Assembly: GCF_001905845.1 (NCBI RefSeq)
Contig: NZ_LIVZ01000006.1
Coordinates: forward strand, 434,001-498,000
DNA length: 64,000 bases
Source of the DNA: Streptomyces sp. TSRI0107
GTDB taxonomy: Bacteria; Actinomycetota; Actinomycetes; Streptomycetales; Streptomycetaceae
Reading direction: 5' to 3'
Part shown: positions 57,148 through 64,000 of the stretch, in pieces
Position numbering within the stretch: position 1 is the stretch's first letter
Layout: every line of letters starts with the position of its first letter
The notes under the pieces: model-generated
What the model saw: the letters and a program-made list of their open reading frames with translations, nothing else
Told to the model about the DNA's origin: nothing
Database searches by the model: none
Program-made: the position numbers and the translations under genes

Positions 57148-58503
57148 ATGCCCGTACCCGTACCGCGGCAGAGAGCGATCCCGGCCGTGGAGAGTGGTCA
57201 GGCGCCCGCCGCGTCCACCGGCGGCCCCTCCGGAGAGTCCGGTGCCGTGGCCCCGCGCAAGGAAGACACGGCCCAGAACATCTCCGACACCGTCGGCAAG
57301 AGCACCGACGGCGCCACCGTCGCCCATACGAACCTGACGCTGCTGCTGATCGAGGACGATCCCGGCGGCTCGACGATCGTGCCCGAGCTGCTCGACCAGG
57401 CCGGCAAGCCCATCCGCGTGCGTACCGCCCGCAACCTCACCGAGGCCGAGCGGCTGCTCACCGACGACGTCCACTGCATCCTGCTGGACCTCGCGCTGCC
57501 GGCCCCCGGCCGGGCGGGTGAGGCCGACGACGACGAGCTGTCCGTGCTCCGCCACGTGCTGGAGCTGGCGCCCCGGCACGCCGTCCTCGCCCTCACCGCG
57601 TCCGGTGACGCCGAGCGCGGCGCCGAGGCGGTCCGCGTGGGCGCCCAGGACTACCTGTTCCGCGACGAGCTGGACAGCCGGCTGCTGAGCCGGGCCATCC
57701 GGTACGCCGTCGAGCGCAAGCGGTCCGACACGGCCGAGCGGCGGCTCGCCGAGGGCCGTCTGCGCGCCCAGGAGAACGCCCGCCTGGAGCGCGGCCTGCT
57801 GCCGACGCCACTGCTGGAGGGCTCCGCGCTGCGGTTCGCCGCCCGCTACCGGCCCGGCCGCTCCCGCGCGCTGCTCGGCGGTGACTTCTACGACGTCGTA
57901 CGCACGCCCGACGGCACCGTGCACGCCATGATCGGCGACGTCTGCGGGCACGGCCCGGACGAGGCCGCGCTCGGCGTGGAGCTGCGCATCGCCTGGCGCG
58001 CGCTGACGCTGGCCGGGCTGTGCGGGGACGAGCTGCTGAACACCCTCCAGCAGGTGCTGGAGCACGAGCGGTCCGACGAGGAGATCTTCGCGACGCTGTG
58101 CACGGTGGACATAGCCCCCGACGGCCGCCGCGCGGGCCTGTGCCTGGCCGGCCATCCGGCGCCGCTGGTGGCCCGGCCCGGCCGGGAGCCGCGCCTGCTG
58201 CCGTACGACAACAACGGCCCCGCGCTCGGTCTGCTGCCGGGTGCCCGCTGGCCGCGGATGCAGGTGGAGCTGGGCGCCGAGTGGAGCCTGATGCTCTACA
58301 CCGACGGGCTGATCGAGGGCCGCGTCGGCGAGGGCGGGGACCGTCTCGGCCAGGACGGCATGGTGGACATGGTGCGCCGCCAGCTGGCCGCGGGCCTGAG
58401 CGGCGAGCAGCTGCTGCGGGCCGCGGTGAACGAGGTCCGCGAGCTGAACGGCGGCGAGCTGACGGACGACGTGGCGGTACTGCTGCTCGACCGGGTGCCG
58501 TAA
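57148..58503 (+). CDS. Response-regulator / PP2C (SpoIIE-like) phosphatase
   Basis: 451 aa from ATG at 57148 after GGAAGGAAG. Residues ~1-60 are disordered. A receiver domain follows (TLLLIEDDPGGSTIVPELLD; phospho-Asp candidate in CILLDLALPAP; switch Lys replaced, as the DYLFR region lacks the usual KP). The C-terminal PP2C phosphatase has LLGGDFYDVV, MIGDVCGHGPDEAALG and LTDDVAVLLLDRVP metal-binding motifs. Such proteins dephosphorylate anti-sigma antagonists in Streptomyces partner-switch networks. The target is unknown. Confidence 0.88.
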   Translation: MPVPVPRQRAIPAVESGQAPAASTGGPSGESGAVAPRKEDTAQNISDTVGKSTDGATVAHTNLTLLLIEDDPGGSTIVPELLDQAGKPIRVRTARNLTEAERLLTDDVHCILLDLALPAPGRAGEADDDELSVLRHVLELAPRHAVLALTASGDAERGAEAVRVGAQDYLFRDELDSRLLSRAIRYAVERKRSDTAERRLAEGRLRAQENARLERGLLPTPLLEGSALRFAARYRPGRSRALLGGDFYDVVRTPDGTVHAMIGDVCGHGPDEAALGVELRIAWRALTLAGLCGDELLNTLQQVLEHERSDEEIFATLCTVDIAPDGRRAGLCLAGHPAPLVARPGREPRLLPYDNNGPALGLLPGARWPRMQVELGAEWSLMLYTDGLIEGRVGEGGDRLGQDGMVDMVRRQLAAGLSGEQLLRAAVNEVRELNGGELTDDVAVLLLDRVP

Positions 58504-58549
58504 GGGACACCCGGGGAGACCCCTGGGGGAAACCCGGAACCCCGGGGGC

Positions 58550-58900
58550 TCAGCGGCCGCCGTTGTACGGGCCGTACGGGCCGTCGCTGCTGGAACCGCG
58601 GCGGCTGCGGCCGCCGCCGGGCATACCGCGCAGGGCCGGCCGTACGTCGACCATGTACACGATCGTCGCGATCAGGCCGATGATCGGCAGGAACGACAGG
58701 ATGCCGAAGATCAGGCTGACCACGAGGGCCAGACCGAGGATGATCAGCCAGAACGGCTTGGTCTGCTTGTCCGCCGCGCGGTAGGCGTCCTCACGCCGCG
58801 TGGCGGCATCGATCAGCGCGAAGCCGGTGAAAAGGATCAGGGCCAGGTTCAGCAGCCACAGGAACCCCGCGAAACCCTGCATCAGCACAACGTCCACCAC
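58550..58900 (-). CDS. DUF2516 membrane protein
   Basis: 116 aa from GTG at 58900. It has three hydrophobic helices (FLWLLNLALILFTGFALIDA, PFWLIILGLALVVSLIFGIL, IGLIATIVYMVDVRP) and a Gly/Arg/Ser-rich C-terminal tail. It matches the actinobacterial DUF2516 family, function unknown. It converges with the phosphatase gene, 46 bp from its stop. The adjacent HBHA-like and XRE genes are transcribed in the same direction upstream. Confidence 0.8.
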   Translation of the reverse strand: MVDVVLMQGFAGFLWLLNLALILFTGFALIDAATRREDAYRAADKQTKPFWLIILGLALVVSLIFGILSFLPIIGLIATIVYMVDVRPALRGMPGGGRSRRGSSSDGPYGPYNGGR

Positions 58901-59005
58901 CCGACTCGGCTTGTCCTTACGCGGTCACCGTACCCGCAACCGCCTTCCCGCTACCCGGGACAACGGACCGGGCACCCCCCGAGTGCCCGGCGGCCCGGTG
59001 TGCCG

Positions 59006-59590
59006 TCACCCGGCGGACGGCGTGGTCTTCTTCGCGGTGGGCTTGCGGGCCGGCGCCTTCTTCGCCGGCGTCTTCCTCGCGGCCGGCGTCTCGGCGGGCT
59101 CGTCCTTGACCGCGACCGGCTGCGGCTTCGGCCCGGGGTCGGGCTCGACGGCCACGGCCAGGTCCTCGATGCCCTCGGCAGCCTCGCCGCGCCAGGTCCG
59201 CACGGCCTGCTCGCCGTGCTCGGCGACCTTCTCGTACGTCTCCCTGGCCTTGACGGCGTACTCGGCGGCCACGCCGACGCCGCGCAGGGCGAGGTCCTGG
59301 GCGGTCTCGCCGAGCTTCTTCAGGTCGACGTCGAGGCCGCCGATCAGCTCGGTGACCTTGGCCTGGAGGCTCTCCTGCGTCTCCTTGACGCGGGCGGTGG
59401 CCTTCTCCTGGACGGCCTTGGGGTCGGTGTTGCGGACCGCCTCGATGCGCGCCGGGGCCTCCGCGCGCAGCTGCTCGACCAGACCGGGCACCTTCTTCGC
59501 CTGCTGGAAGGCCAGGTCGGCGGTGCCGGCGGCGAAGTAGAGCGGAGTCGGGTCGCTGAAGGTCTTGCGCAGGTCGTCGGTGATGGCCAT
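59006..59590 (-). CDS. HBHA-like helical protein with Lys/Ala-rich tail
   Basis: 194 aa from ATG at 59590. The N-terminal two-thirds is helical coiled-coil like (MAITDDLRKTFSDPTPLYFA, VQEKATARVKETQESLQAKV). The tail is Lys/Ala/Pro-rich (AARKTPAKKAPARKPTAKKT), as in mycobacterial heparin-binding haemagglutinin, or histone-like C-termini. In Streptomyces it may bind polyanions or DNA; role unknown. It is 105 bp downstream of the XRE gene's stop-side region on the same strand. Confidence 0.75.
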   Translation of the reverse strand: MAITDDLRKTFSDPTPLYFAAGTADLAFQQAKKVPGLVEQLRAEAPARIEAVRNTDPKAVQEKATARVKETQESLQAKVTELIGGLDVDLKKLGETAQDLALRGVGVAAEYAVKARETYEKVAEHGEQAVRTWRGEAAEGIEDLAVAVEPDPGPKPQPVAVKDEPAETPAARKTPAKKAPARKPTAKKTTPSAG

Positions 59591-59667
59591 GGTGATGGTC
59601 CTCCCGGATCACTGTTCGGCTGAGGGTTGGGCGGTCCGCGGCCGCCGGCCGGTGTTCCCTGGTCCGG

Positions 59668-60066
59668 TCAACCGGCCGTCTGTCGCGGACCGGCATCACT
59701 CCGCGCGGGTGTCTCCTCGTGCCCGTTCTCCTTGCGGAACGAGTCGTAGACCTGGAGCAGCACCTGCTTCTGCCGCTCGTTCAGCGTGGGATCGGCCAGG
59801 ATGACCGCCCTGGTCTCGACCTCGTCCCGGCCGTGTTCGGCGTCCAGGATCCCGGCCCGCACGTACAGCGTCTCGGCGGAGATCCGCAGCGCCTTGGCGA
59901 CCTGCTGGAGCACCTCCGCGCTCGGCTTGCGCAGCCCGCGCTCGATCTGGCTCAGGTACGGATTGGACACCCCGGCGGCCTCGGCGAGCTGCCGCAGCGA
60001 CAGCTGGGCGTTACGCCGCTGCTCGCGCAGGTACTCGCCGAGATTGCCGACGTTGAGCGATGCCAT
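59668..60066 (-). CDS. XRE-family transcriptional regulator
   Basis: 132 aa from ATG at 60066. The HTH is LREQRRNAQLSLRQLAEAAG then VSNPYLSQIERGLRKPSAEV (~13-52). The C-terminal part (LNERQKQVLLQVYDSFRKEN) probably mediates dimerisation. It lies upstream of the HBHA-like gene, as in actinobacteria generally. A perfect palindrome 31 bp before its start may be its own operator. Confidence 0.86.
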   Translation of the reverse strand: MASLNVGNLGEYLREQRRNAQLSLRQLAEAAGVSNPYLSQIERGLRKPSAEVLQQVAKALRISAETLYVRAGILDAEHGRDEVETRAVILADPTLNERQKQVLLQVYDSFRKENGHEETPARSDAGPRQTAG

Positions 60067-60096
60067 ACGTCCACCATGCCGCAACCCTGCTAACAA

Positions 60097-60117
60097 TTGC
60101 AAGCACCCTGCTTGCAA
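60097..60117. promoter_or_regulatory. Operator-like palindrome upstream of the XRE gene
   Basis: TTGCAAGCA-CCC-TGCTTGCAA has perfect 9-bp arms. It is 31 bp upstream of the XRE start codon; a related partial half-site (AACCCTGCTAACAATTGC) lies next to it at 60083-60100. Good candidate for an autoregulatory site. Confidence 0.6.
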
Positions 60118-60229
60118 GAGCACCCGCCTGTCGCACCGCCGCCCGCCGCCCGGCGGCCGCGCCCCGCGACGAGGAACGGGGCCCCTGGGCGGGGCCCCGG
60201 CTGGGACGTTTCCTGACGTGGCTCGGGGT

Positions 60230-60571
60230 TCAGACGACGTCGAAGGTGTTCTCCGTGTGGTCGCGGGAGCCCGATCCCGGATTGACGAAGATCAGCACGT
60301 TGTGCGAACCCTCACCGAGACGGCCGAGCCGGACGAAACCGGCGACGGCCGGATCGCCGGGGTTCAGGAAGTCGGAGCTCCACTCCTCGACGAAGTTGCC
60401 GTCGACCTCGACTCCGACCCGGGCATTGCCACCGGCGTCGCCCACATTGGCCAGTTCGAAGCTGATCCGGGTGCCGGCGTCGTGATGAGGGCGGTGGTGG
60501 TTGTCGGGGTTGTCCGAAGGATCGGGCATCACCCCGATGCCACCGTCCCCCAGCTCGAACATCGCTGACAT
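60230..60571 (-). CDS. Small beta-rich hypothetical protein (CARDB-like)
   Basis: 113 aa from ATG at 60571. A single Ig-like/CARDB domain is suggested by RISFELANVGDAGGNARVGV, GNFVEEWSSDFLNPGDPAVA and SHNVLIFVNPGSGSRDHTEN. There is no signal peptide, odd for CARDB proteins, which are usually extracellular. Possibly a subunit or structural element. No partner is adjacent. Confidence 0.6.
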   Translation of the reverse strand: MSAMFELGDGGIGVMPDPSDNPDNHHRPHHDAGTRISFELANVGDAGGNARVGVEVDGNFVEEWSSDFLNPGDPAVAGFVRLGRLGEGSHNVLIFVNPGSGSRDHTENTFDVV

Positions 60572-60705
60572 GGCATCTTCCTCCTCCGAACTCCAGCATG
60601 GCACGGCCTCCTCGGTGCCGCCTGCCGAGGGAACACCCACAAAAAAGTGGGTACTTGGCAGCGTCCGGCGTCCGTAAGAGGCTGTTCGCAGGTGATCAGG
60701 GCGGG

Positions 60706-61047
60706 TCAGGACGCCTCCGCGAGCCGGTCCAGGCGGCGGTGGCCCCAGTCGGAGAGAGGAGCGAGGGCCTCGGACAGTTCACGGCCGAAATCGGTGAGCG
60801 TGTACACCGTCTTCGGCGGCAGGACGGCGAACGCCTCCCGGTGCACCAGACCGTCCTCCTCCATCTCACGCAGGGCCTGAGTCAGCACCTTCTCGCTGAG
60901 GCCCGGCAGCTTCCGGCGCAGCTCGCCGGGGCGGTGCGGGCCCGACTCCAGCAGCCACAGCAGGGCCGTCTTCCACTTGCCGTCGATCACCGAGATCGCG
61001 GCGGTCACTCCACAGACATTCAGATCCCGGGCACGGCTGCGCGTCAT
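60706..61047 (-). CDS. HxlR-family transcriptional regulator
   Basis: 113 aa. The HxlR signature is intact: N-terminal Cys (LNVCGVTAAISVIDGKWKTA), HRPGELRRKLPGLSEKVLTQ and ALREMEEDGLVHREAFAVLP, ending YTLTDFGRELSEALAPLSDW. The Cys is near residue 12, the place used for redox/aldehyde sensing in HypR/YodB relatives. It is divergent from the imine-reductase-like gene, so it likely regulates it. TCAGTCAG repeats (61074-61091) lie in the 71-bp gap. Confidence 0.9.
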   Translation of the reverse strand: MTRSRARDLNVCGVTAAISVIDGKWKTALLWLLESGPHRPGELRRKLPGLSEKVLTQALREMEEDGLVHREAFAVLPPKTVYTLTDFGRELSEALAPLSDWGHRRLDRLAEAS

Positions 61048-61118
61048 ATTCGCCCCATTCGCCTTGATTTGTCAGTCAGCTCGTCAGTCAGTTCTCGAAC
61101 AACCGCAGGAGCTTCTTC

Positions 61119-62024
61119 ATGTCCACCAACGTCACCGACCCCGCGTCCGCTTCCGTCACCGTCGTCGGCCTCGGCCCCATGGGCCGTGCCCTGGCCGGCG
61201 CCTTCCTGGACGCGGGCGTGCGCACCACCGTATGGAACCGCACCCCCGGCCGGGACGCCGAGCTGGTGGCGCGCGGCGCGCTCGCGGCCGGGTCGGCGGA
61301 GGAGGCCGTCGCGGCGAGCGATCTCGTGGTCGTCTGCGTGGTCAACTACGACGCCTCCGACGCCGTCCTGCGCCGCGAGGCCGTCACCGACGCCCTGAAG
61401 GGCCGTACGGTCGTCAACCTCAGCGCGGACACCCCGGACCGAGCCCGCGACACCGGCGACTGGGCCGCCCGGCACGGCGTCCGCTACCTGGACGGCGCGA
61501 TCATGACCCCGACCCCCACCATCGGCACCCCCGACGCCGTCTTCCTGTTCAGCGGCCCCCAGGAGCTGTACGCGGAGCACAAGCCCGTCCTGGACGTGCT
61601 CGGCGGCGCCCACACCCACCTCGGCGAGGACATCGGCCGGGCCGCCTCGTACGACATCGCGCTGCTGGACATCTTCTGGACGGCGATGGGCGGCTACGCG
61701 CACGCGGTGGCCGTGGCCCGCGCCGAGGGTGTCTCCGCGCGGGAGCTGGCCCCGTTCGCGCAGGGCATCGCCGCGATCCTGCCGCCGCTCTTCGAGGAGT
61801 TCGCCGACGACGTGGACAGCGGCACGTACTCGGGCGAGCTGAACCCGATCACCTCGGGGGCGTCCACCATGGCGCACATCGTCCACGCCTCCGAGGCGCA
61901 CGGCATCGAGGCGAGTCTGATGCGGGCGATCGAGGGGCAGGCCCGCCGGGTGATCGGGCTGGGTCACGGCTCGGACGGGTTCATGCGGGTCGCGGAGGTG
62001 CTGGGGCGCGCCCGGCGTCCCTGA
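61119..62024 (+). CDS. NAD(P)-binding 6-phosphogluconate-dehydrogenase-type (imine reductase-like) enzyme
   Basis: 301 aa from ATG at 61119. The Rossmann motif is VTVVGLGPMGRALAGAFLDA with NRT in VWNRTPGRDAEL (NADPH preference). The C-terminal helical domain carries the family's dimer-swapped segment (DIALLDIFWTAMGGYAHAVA). It resembles imine reductases (IREDs) and 3-hydroxyisobutyrate dehydrogenases. The IRED catalytic Asp/Tyr position needs alignment. It overlaps the convergent HAD gene by 44 bp at the 3' ends. Likely HxlR-controlled. Confidence 0.82.
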   Translation: MSTNVTDPASASVTVVGLGPMGRALAGAFLDAGVRTTVWNRTPGRDAELVARGALAAGSAEEAVAASDLVVVCVVNYDASDAVLRREAVTDALKGRTVVNLSADTPDRARDTGDWAARHGVRYLDGAIMTPTPTIGTPDAVFLFSGPQELYAEHKPVLDVLGGAHTHLGEDIGRAASYDIALLDIFWTAMGGYAHAVAVARAEGVSARELAPFAQGIAAILPPLFEEFADDVDSGTYSGELNPITSGASTMAHIVHASEAHGIEASLMRAIEGQARRVIGLGHGSDGFMRVAEVLGRARRP

Positions 62025-62496
62025 GCCACGCCCGCAGCACCGCGAGGTCGGCTTCCCTCAGGCCGTACCGGTGGTCCACGCGGTGCAGCAGCGCCGGGCC
62101 GGGGTGGTGTGCGGTCACCCAGGCCCGGTCTGCGTCGGTGATCTCGTCGTCGACCCAGACGAACGGCCGGCCCGCGGCCCAGGCGACCAGCGGGCCAGTC
62201 TTCCAGTGCCGCCCGCCGCGCGGCGGGTCCTCGGCGCCGGCCAGGTCCACGACCGGCAGCGGGGGCAGCCCGAGCCACGGCGCCAGCAGCGCGTTCGCGT
62301 CGTCCTGCCAGGTCGTCGCCCACACCGGCTCGCAGCCCAGGGCGAGCAGCCGGGGCCCGAGCGCCGGGTCGACCCGGTTCAGCAGGGGGTGGCCGGGGGG
62401 CGGCGGGCCGTGCGGGCTCTCGTACACCGGGTACGGGCCCGGTCCGCCGAACGGCAGCAGGGTCCCGTCGATGTCGAGGAAGAGCAGTGCGCGCAC
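61981..62496 (-). CDS. HAD-family hydrolase
   Basis: 171 aa from GTG at 62496. The HAD motif I is LLFLDIDGTLLPFGG (DxDGT), and the C-terminal acidic pair is VWVDDEITDADRAW (motif IV). Motif II TTW is in PVWATTWQDDANAL. No cap domain is visible, like short HADs acting on small or macromolecular phosphates. Its 3' end overlaps the 3' end of the imine-reductase-like gene by 44 bp. Confidence 0.82.
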   Translation of the reverse strand: MRALLFLDIDGTLLPFGGPGPYPVYESPHGPPPPGHPLLNRVDPALGPRLLALGCEPVWATTWQDDANALLAPWLGLPPLPVVDLAGAEDPPRGGRHWKTGPLVAWAAGRPFVWVDDEITDADRAWVTAHHPGPALLHRVDHRYGLREADLAVLRAWLRDAGRAPAPPRPA

Positions 62497-62678
62497 GAAA
62501 ACGACCTTGCCGCACCGGCGGGTCCGCCGCTAGCGTCTTCGCCATGACTGCCGGGTCGGCCTTGTGCCGTGAGCGAGTTGGGTGCCCGGCCTCTGAGTGA
62601 GGCTACGGCGGGCCAGGAGCCCGCCTCTCTTTCCGTGAACACCGCGAACCAGCGAGAACCACGGAGAGAGGAAGAGCG

Positions 62679-63524
62679 TTGCCCAACGATTTCCACGATT
62701 TCAACCAACGGATCATCGACGAGTTCCGCGCCAACCACGGCCGCCTGAGCGGTATGTTCGAGGGCGCCCGGATGATCCTGCTGACCACCACCGGTGCCCG
62801 TTCCGGCAAGCCGCACACCACCCCGGTCGGCTATCTCCCCGACGGCGCCGAGCGCATCCTCGTCATCGCCTCGGCCGGCGGCTCACCCCGGCATCCCGCC
62901 TGGTACCACAATCTGCTGGCCCATCCGGAAGTCACCGTGGAGACCGGCGCGTTCACGTACCGGGCGCGGGCCGTCCCGCTCACCGGCGAGGAGCGGGACG
63001 AGATGTTCGCGCGGGCCGTGGAGAGCGACCGGGGCTGGGCCGCGTACCAGGAGAAGGCGGGCGGCCGGGTGATCCCGGTGATCGCCCTCCAGGAGCTCCC
63101 GAGCGACGGGCCGCCGCACGTCAACGCCGGGTCCATGGCGGAGGCGATCATGATCGTCCACGACGCCTTCCGCCGCGAACTGGCCCTGCTGCGCGAGGAG
63201 ATGAGCGCGACCGGCAGCACGCTGGGCGCCCAGCTCCGCGCCAACTGCCTCACCTTCTGCCACGGTCTGCACAACCACCACACCGGCGAGGACATAGCCC
63301 TCTTCCCGTACCTGGAGGACCGCCACCCGGAGTCCGCCCCGGCGATCGCCCGCCTGAGGGAGGAGCACGAGCGGGTCGCCGCCCTGATGGAGGAGCTGCG
63401 CCGCGCGGTGGACGGGACGGTGACGGACCCGGCGGCCGCCCGCGCGGAGGTCGAGCGGCTGGCCGCCGAGCTGGAGGCGCATCTGGCGTACGAGGAGGAG
63501 CAGCTGCTGCCGCTCCTCGGCTGA
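62679..63524 (+). CDS. F420-type nitroreductase (DDN) fused to a hemerythrin domain
   Basis: 281 aa from TTG at 62679 after AGAGAGGAAGAG. The N-terminal half (~1-130) is a deazaflavin-dependent nitroreductase: MILLTTTGARSGKPHTTPVG, PAWYHNLLAHPEVTVETGAF. The C-terminal half (~150-281) is a hemerythrin domain with His/Glu ligands in AIMIVHDAFRRELALLREEM, CHGLHNHHTGEDIALFPYLE and EEHERVAALM, ending EAHLAYEEEQLLPLLG. The fusion suggests coupling F420 redox chemistry to a di-iron O2/NO-sensing or storing domain. TTG start is unusual, but no other start is in place. Confidence 0.88.
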   Translation: MPNDFHDFNQRIIDEFRANHGRLSGMFEGARMILLTTTGARSGKPHTTPVGYLPDGAERILVIASAGGSPRHPAWYHNLLAHPEVTVETGAFTYRARAVPLTGEERDEMFARAVESDRGWAAYQEKAGGRVIPVIALQELPSDGPPHVNAGSMAEAIMIVHDAFRRELALLREEMSATGSTLGAQLRANCLTFCHGLHNHHTGEDIALFPYLEDRHPESAPAIARLREEHERVAALMEELRRAVDGTVTDPAAARAEVERLAAELEAHLAYEEEQLLPLLG

Positions 63525-63549
63525 GCCCCGCCAGGTCCCTGGAGGCTCC

Positions 63550-63748
63550 TAGGGGGTGTCTCGTCGATCAGGCCGGATCAGGGAGCGGCGTCTGGTGCCG
63601 TGCATCGCAAGGCGGAGGAGGGAGTCGATGCGGAGCGATGGGGGTGCCCCCGCGGGAGCTCGTTCGAGCGTGGGGGAGAGTGACGACAACGCGGCGAGGC
63701 GCGGTGCCAGGCGCCGCGAGCCCGGCATGATCGGCGAGACGCCCCCTA
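63550..63748 (+). mobile_element. MITE-like palindromic repeat, copy B
   Basis: 199 bp, TAGGGGGTGTCTCGTCGATC ... GATCGGCGAGACGCCCCCTA, in opposite orientation to the copy at 27734-27936. Both copies share GGTGCCGTGCATCGCAAGGC and GGCGGAGGAGGGAGTCGATG; copy B differs in the central hairpin (GTGCCCCCGCGGGAGCTCG). The right end touches the stop codon of the helicase gene: TAG of that gene is made from the element's terminal bases. Confidence 0.75.
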
Positions 63749-64000
63749 GAACGGCAGCGGCCGCCCGTGCACCACCGTCAGGGTGGACACGGCCCGGGTC
63801 AGCACCACGTACAGCCGGTGCATGCCGCGCTCCTCCGCCTCGGCGATCGCGGCCGGCTCGACGGCGACGACATGGTCGTACTCCAGGCCCTTGACCAGGC
63901 TCGCGGGTACGACCGCCACCCGCTCGCCGGCCGCCGCGATCCCGGCCCCGGCCAGCGCCTCCCGCACCGGGGCCAGGTGCGCGTCGGCGGCGATGACGCC
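63746..64000 (-). CDS. C-terminal part of a UvrD-like helicase, HelD/HelR-type (cut by window edge)
   Basis: Reads to the window end. The visible ~84 residues include VVPASLVKGLEYDHVVAVEP and RGMHRLYVVLTRAVSTLTVV, the helicase motifs V and VI of superfamily 1A with the GLEYDHVV variant typical of HelD-like RNA polymerase recycling factors. In Streptomyces such proteins free stalled RNA polymerase and can confer rifampicin tolerance. The stop TAG (63748-63746) lies in the end of MITE copy B, so the last residues (VHGRPLPF) may differ from an uninterrupted gene. Confidence 0.68.
   Translation of the reverse strand, partial: GVIAADAHLAPVREALAGAGIAAAGERVAVVPASLVKGLEYDHVVAVEPAAIAEAEERGMHRLYVVLTRAVSTLTVVHGRPLPF

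Overview
The window is a high-GC actinobacterial chromosome segment, almost certainly Streptomyces. The evidence is codon use, GTG/TTG starts, msiK, mshA (mycothiol), the phoU/phoR-phoP locus, CarD and CdgB. Most of the gene order matches, from memory, the S. coelicolor block running from SCO4281 (cdgB) down to about SCO4195. No database search was possible, so SCO numbers are recollection used as context only.

Layout. 1-13.4 kb: start of the diguanylate cyclase gene cdgB (cut by the edge), a flavin reductase, two GNAT acetyltransferases, ArfB, TerD, a secreted M1 peptidase, a pentapeptide-repeat protein, FAD enzymes, a quinone-oxidoreductase-like gene behind a perfect SoxR box, a drug-efflux MFS protein and an APH(6)-like kinase. 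13.4-27.7 kb: core chromosome, with tRNA-Thr, msiK, a sugar nucleotidyltransferase, a DoxX protein, rlmB-cysS, ispF-ispD, carD, a lipoprotein, phoP-phoR divergent from phoU with a PHO box between them, and a metal-related pair (Cys-rich peptide and nickel-binding-protein-like gene).

27.7-38.8 kb is accessory DNA: a palindromic MITE-like repeat, an FG-GAP protein, a TIR/NB-ARC/TPR (STAND) protein, a SUKH-like protein, small secreted proteins, an IS5-type transposase, an inverted relic of the same IS, a RidA gene between the two, an integrase pseudogene whose catalytic tyrosine codon is a TAG stop, and tandem repeats. 38.8-44.5 kb: gpmA, two tandem Stealth-family phosphotransferases and an MFS transporter. 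44.6-47.4 kb: a second TIR/NB-ARC/TPR protein.

47.4-52.6 kb is the most interesting block: a minus-strand set reading XRE regulator, three overlapping small genes, a RiPP precursor, an ATP-grasp ligase, a PIMT-like methyltransferase and a DUF6087-like gene. Precursor, ligase and methyltransferase overlap as TGATG. This is the architecture of an aspartimide-forming graspetide (fuscimiditide/amycolimiditide type), and the precursor carries a matching Thr/Ser, Asp-Gly, Glu/Asp tail. 52.7-64 kb returns to core genes: an NlpC/P60 hydrolase, mshA with a SigR-like promoter, a response-regulator/PP2C phosphatase, DUF2516, an HBHA-like protein, an XRE regulator with a perfect operator-like palindrome, an HxlR/imine-reductase pair, a HAD hydrolase, an F420-type/hemerythrin fusion, a second MITE copy in inverted orientation, and the C-terminus of a HelD-like helicase whose stop codon lies in that MITE's end.
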